Virus record (IMG/VR): IMGVR_UViG_3300030060_008185 | Coordinates: 1-28,464 of that record | DNA: 28,464 nucleotides | Reading direction: 5' to 3' (one strand) | Source: a virus | Shown: piece by piece, positions 27,827 to 28,464 of the stretch | Position numbering within the stretch: the first letter of the stretch is position 1 | Layout: each line of letters opens with the position of its first letter | The notes under the pieces: generated by a model | Told to the model about the DNA's origin: nothing | The model's database searches: none | The model's input: the letters and a program-made list of their open reading frames with translations, nothing else | Position numbers and translations under genes: made by a program

Positions 27827-28042
27827 TTATTTTAAAATTAACTTTTTAATATGTTTTCTGCCTAAATACAGTTCTAGTTCAGCTTGTGATTTTAAACACT
27901 CAAACCGAACATTACTATTTGATTTTATCTGCCTCATGGCAACTCGTTTGCCTTTCAGGCATACGGACATAGATGGCTGAATTCGATGTTCTTTAATCTC
28001 GTTATTCACCATCATCATCAATGCGATTACTGTTTCAATCAT
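27827..28042 (-). CDS. 71-aa small protein with hydrophobic N-terminus
   Basis: The ATG overlaps the stop of the 120-aa gene by four bases (ATGA). It begins MIETVIALMMMVNNEIKEHR, then MSVCLKGKRVAMRQIKSNSN and FECLKSQAELELY, ending in a basic GRKHIKKLILK. The arrangement (short hydrophobic lead, two Cys about 20 residues apart, basic end) recalls small uncharacterised proteins in marine phages that may be exported. Function unknown. Confidence 0.65.
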   Translation of the reverse strand: MIETVIALMMMVNNEIKEHRIQPSMSVCLKGKRVAMRQIKSNSNVRFECLKSQAELELYLGRKHIKKLILK

Positions 28043-28401
28043 TTTAAGTTCCCATTTTCTCGAACTTTATCTTTTAATTTTTCAATATCACTTAAAGCCT
28101 TTTCCAATTGTTTTTCTATATGTGTCAACATAACTTGGTTATGAATATTCTTATCTAAAAGCTCTTGATGTTTCTCAACTGTCTCATAGAGATCTTCGAG
28201 AAGTAGGAACTGTTCCTTATCAACTGTGGTCTGTTCACTAGCTTTTAAAAGATCAGCGTTCATAAGCTCACGGCTAGTTTCTAGGCTAGTCAGTCGTGCG
28301 GTTATCTCTGTATATGCAAAGATACCCATAGAAACACCTATTATTATGCCAACCATATTTTTAATAGGCATTGCCACGGCTGTTTCTGAACTAACTTCCA
28401 T
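28039..28401 (-). CDS. 120-aa membrane protein with long coiled coil
   Basis: One membrane span near residues 13-30 (IKNMVGIIIGVSMGIFAY) is followed by about 85 residues of charged helix with heptad character (TARLTSLETSRELMNADLLK; IEKQLEKALSDIEKLKDKVR). The ribosome site AAGGA lies about 9 bases upstream of the ATG at 28401. It is built like the 116-aa protein two genes on. The two could pair through their coiled coils; a lysis or tail-associated role is possible but unproven. Confidence 0.7.
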   Translation of the reverse strand: MEVSSETAVAMPIKNMVGIIIGVSMGIFAYTEITARLTSLETSRELMNADLLKASEQTTVDKEQFLLLEDLYETVEKHQELLDKNIHNQVMLTHIEKQLEKALSDIEKLKDKVRENGNLK

Positions 28402-28403
28402 TA

Positions 28404-28464
28404 TTATTGATTCCTTGGCACTAGTCGTATAAAGTCTAATACAAATCCTAACTTAGATGGAAAT
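28404..28464 (-). CDS. C-terminal end of a gene entering from the right edge
   Basis: On the minus strand one frame is open from the window edge to TAA at 28406-28404, giving the last 19 residues FPSKLGFVLDFIRLVPRNQ. The stop lies two bases before the next ATG, as expected of this tightly packed operon. Nothing can be said about the product beyond a hydrophobic, basic C-terminus. Confidence 0.4.
   Translation of the reverse strand, partial: FPSKLGFVLDFIRLVPRNQ

Noticed and set aside
1-28464. CRISPR array, tRNA, rRNA, insertion sequence or integrase
   Set aside because: Reading through I found no regularly spaced repeats, no cloverleaf with a GTTCRANTC arm, no transposase and no recombinase motifs. 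A dedicated scan could still find a weak tRNA.

Overview
The window reads as about 28 kb of a tailed double-stranded DNA phage (Caudoviricetes). It is AT-rich, very densely packed, uses strong AAAGGA/GGAGG ribosome binding sites, and carries a terminase pair, a P22-type portal gene and a complete replication module. The gene set (divergent ThyX-like synthase, C-family DNA polymerase, archaeo-eukaryotic-type primase, ArdC-like protein, small basic proteins of a kind I associate with marine phages) suggests a phage of a low-GC aquatic, perhaps alphaproteobacterial, host. This host inference rests on composition and recalled family resemblance, not on a search. No integrase, tRNA, CRISPR array or insertion sequence is visible.

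Layout. (1) 1-6669, minus strand: the start of a late operon reading leftwards, TerS, TerL, portal, a 153-aa protein, then eight very small genes (a 59-aa two-helix membrane protein, an 84-aa acidic protein, several Lys-rich proteins, a zinc ribbon) and a gene running off the left edge. Capsid and tail genes are not in the window. (2) 6670-8075: a control region with a minus-strand intrinsic terminator, an ArdC-like antirestriction gene on the minus strand, and a 345-bp divergent intergenic region with two outward-facing sigma70-like promoters, an inverted-repeat operator candidate and a terminator-like hairpin. (3) 8076-27456, plus strand: one long early/middle transcription unit with a DNA repair glycosylase, a putative ssDNA-binding protein, an AEP-like primase, a UvrD-like helicase, a DnaJ-type zinc-finger protein, a nucleotide cassette (ThyX-like, nucleoside 2-deoxyribosyltransferase, YfbR-like HD nucleotidase), a lipoprotein plus a tiny exported protein, a PNKP-type phosphatase, a DnaQ-like exonuclease, an FkbM methyltransferase, a DnaE-type polymerase, a large unknown protein, a SleB-type cell-wall hydrolase, an SNF2 helicase, an HTH protein and a VRR-NUC nuclease. 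(4) 27457-28464, minus strand: small membrane/coiled-coil proteins converging on the early unit. They would be the distal end of the late operon if the genome is circular or permuted.

How it fits together. Primase, SF1 helicase, ssDNA-binding candidate, DnaE polymerase with a separate 3'-5' exonuclease, and the SNF2/VRR-NUC pair would give the phage a largely self-sufficient replisome and recombination kit. The ThyX/deoxyribosyltransferase/nucleotidase block would supply dNTPs. ArdC would protect incoming DNA. Three near-identical promoter-like elements (13480, 22637, 23890) precede the zinc-finger gene, the 392-aa unknown and the hydrolase, suggesting coordinated re-initiation inside the long unit. 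Neighbouring genes overlap by 1, 4 or 8 bases again and again, so translational coupling is probably general.

I see no single obviously novel defence or mobile system. The most interesting items are the apparently duplicated, degenerate ThyX-like protein, the three-copy promoter element, the out-of-frame overlap at 26746-26916, and the lipoprotein/tiny exported protein pair set inside a nucleotide-metabolism operon.
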